From positions 1-13,105 of the forward strand of contig JBGSKF010000046.1 in the NCBI GenBank assembly GCA_041741375.1: a stretch of DNA of 13,105 nucleotides, read 5' to 3'. Source of the stretch: OFTM291 sp041741375 (GTDB lineage Bacteria > Gemmatimonadota > Gemmatimonadetes > Gemmatimonadales > GWC2-71-9). Position 1 is the first letter of the stretch, and each line of letters starts with the position of its first letter. This document shows, piece by piece, positions 12,373 through 13,105 of the stretch. Below the pieces are notes generated by a model. That model made no database searches, was not told the origin of the DNA, and saw nothing but the letters and a program-made list of their open reading frames with translations. The translations under genes were made by a program, and so were the position numbers.

Positions 12373-13105
12373 TCGCCACAAACCGATCGAGAACCCCCGC
12401 CGGTCCGAGCGCTCCGAGGTCGGTGCTTCCTCCCCCCGTGATCCGCCGCGCCATGGCGCCGAGGTGGCTCGGGGAGGCGAACTGGAGCAGGCGGGCCACG
12501 CGAGCCACCGTGTAGCCGGGATTGCGCAGCAGCTGTGCGGCCGTGGCGACCCGGACGAGATCCATCGTCCGTTTGAGGGTGGGAGCTCCACCGGCGGCAA
12601 ACTGACGCGAGAGGTATTCCCGGCTCAGGGCCATCGTGACCGCCAGGTCGGCGGTGCGGACCGGTTGGTGGGCGTCCCGCACCAGGCGGGTCCAGACCTC
12701 GTGCTGGAGGGGCTCGGCGAATCCGAGCCGGCGGGGGGCGTCGGCCAGGGCCCGTTCCCGCTCCCCGGCCAGGGAGTGCCGGTGAACCAGAACACCCACC
12801 GCAGTGTCATCCACTCCCTCGACAAGGACGCCGGCCACCCCCGCTCGGCACAGGGCGAGAAGTGCGGAGGCGTGGTCGGGGCGCACGGCACCATACAGGA
12901 GGAGGGGAATGGCGGGGAATCGTGACAGGAGGGGGTCCAGATCGAGGAGCTCGGTGGCCCGCAGACCGACCACCACCGCATCCGTCACCCGGTCCTCGAT
13001 CACCCGGACCACACCCCGCACGCTGCGGCACGACACCACGCTCCCCCCTCCCCCGTGCGATCCGCGCGTTCGGCCGCGTCGCAACGCCTGGAGGGCGGAG
13101 GGCCC
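12365..13105 (-). CDS. AraC-type transcriptional regulator, N-terminus cut by window edge or uncertain
   Basis: The frame is open to the right edge and stops at TAG 12365-12367. A TTG at 13082-13084 could start a 239-residue protein, but no Shine-Dalgarno sequence is evident and the true start may lie outside. Numbering from that TTG: residues about 125-217 form an AraC/XylS-like pair of helix-turn-helix motifs (RTADLAVTMALSREYLSRQF, then YTVARVARLLQFASPSHLGAM), with the usual linker helix between. Residues about 35-93 (DAVVVGLRATELL..., FPAIPLLLYG, ALCRAGVAGVLVEGVDD) resemble the alternating beta/alpha core of a response-regulator receiver, but no clear phosphoacceptor Asp is seen. The effector and targets are unknown. 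It is convergent with the membrane protein gene, and its last residues are encoded by the heptad repeat. Confidence 0.75.
   Translation of the reverse strand, partial: GPSALQALRRGRTRGSHGGGGSVVSCRSVRGVVRVIEDRVTDAVVVGLRATELLDLDPLLSRFPAIPLLLYGAVRPDHASALLALCRAGVAGVLVEGVDDTAVGVLVHRHSLAGERERALADAPRRLGFAEPLQHEVWTRLVRDAHQPVRTADLAVTMALSREYLSRQFAAGGAPTLKRTMDLVRVATAAQLLRNPGYTVARVARLLQFASPSHLGAMARRITGGGSTDLGALGPAGVLDRFVARR

Overview
The window looks like the chromosome of a GC-rich, diderm (LPS-making) bacterium. The support is a WaaA-type Kdo transferase, two predicted outer-membrane beta-barrels, a lipoprotein and strongly GC-biased codon use. The style of the WaaA and ATP synthase proteins suggests Gemmatimonadota, but that is recognition from memory and not a database result. 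No rRNA, tRNA, IS element, prophage or CRISPR array is visible.

Layout: (1) 1-927, plus strand: the 3' end of an unidentified gene, then a secreted DsbA-family thiol oxidoreductase. (2) 938-1702, minus: a CPBP/CAAX-type membrane protease, divergent from waaA (1782-3101, plus). (3) 3091-8953, minus: one tightly packed cluster, read atpA-atpG-atpD-atpC, then two secreted beta-barrel proteins and a small lipoprotein. Gene junctions are TAG-C-ATG, 33 bp, TGATG, TGATG, 24 bp and GTGA, so the envelope genes appear to be co-transcribed with, and partly translationally coupled to, the F1-ATPase genes. The F0 genes and atpH are not here. (4) 8954-9009: a short divergent promoter region with a perfect CRP-type operator half-site pair (TTGTGA-N6-TCACAA). 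It separates atpA from a plus-strand ClC chloride channel/transporter with a C-terminal CBS pair. (5) 10834-12372: two composite heptanucleotide repeat elements with the same two-part architecture (TGANCAA heptads, then C-rich heptads). They bracket a polytopic membrane protein resembling heme-copper oxidase subunit I, and both begin exactly on the stop codon of the preceding gene. (6) 12365-13105, minus: an AraC-type regulator that runs off the right edge.

Together the content is bioenergetics and cell envelope: F1-ATPase, anion transport, LPS core synthesis, periplasmic redox folding and outer-membrane proteins. The most unusual items are the paired heptad elements, the CRP-like palindrome between atpA and the ClC gene, and the envelope genes appended to the ATP synthase operon.
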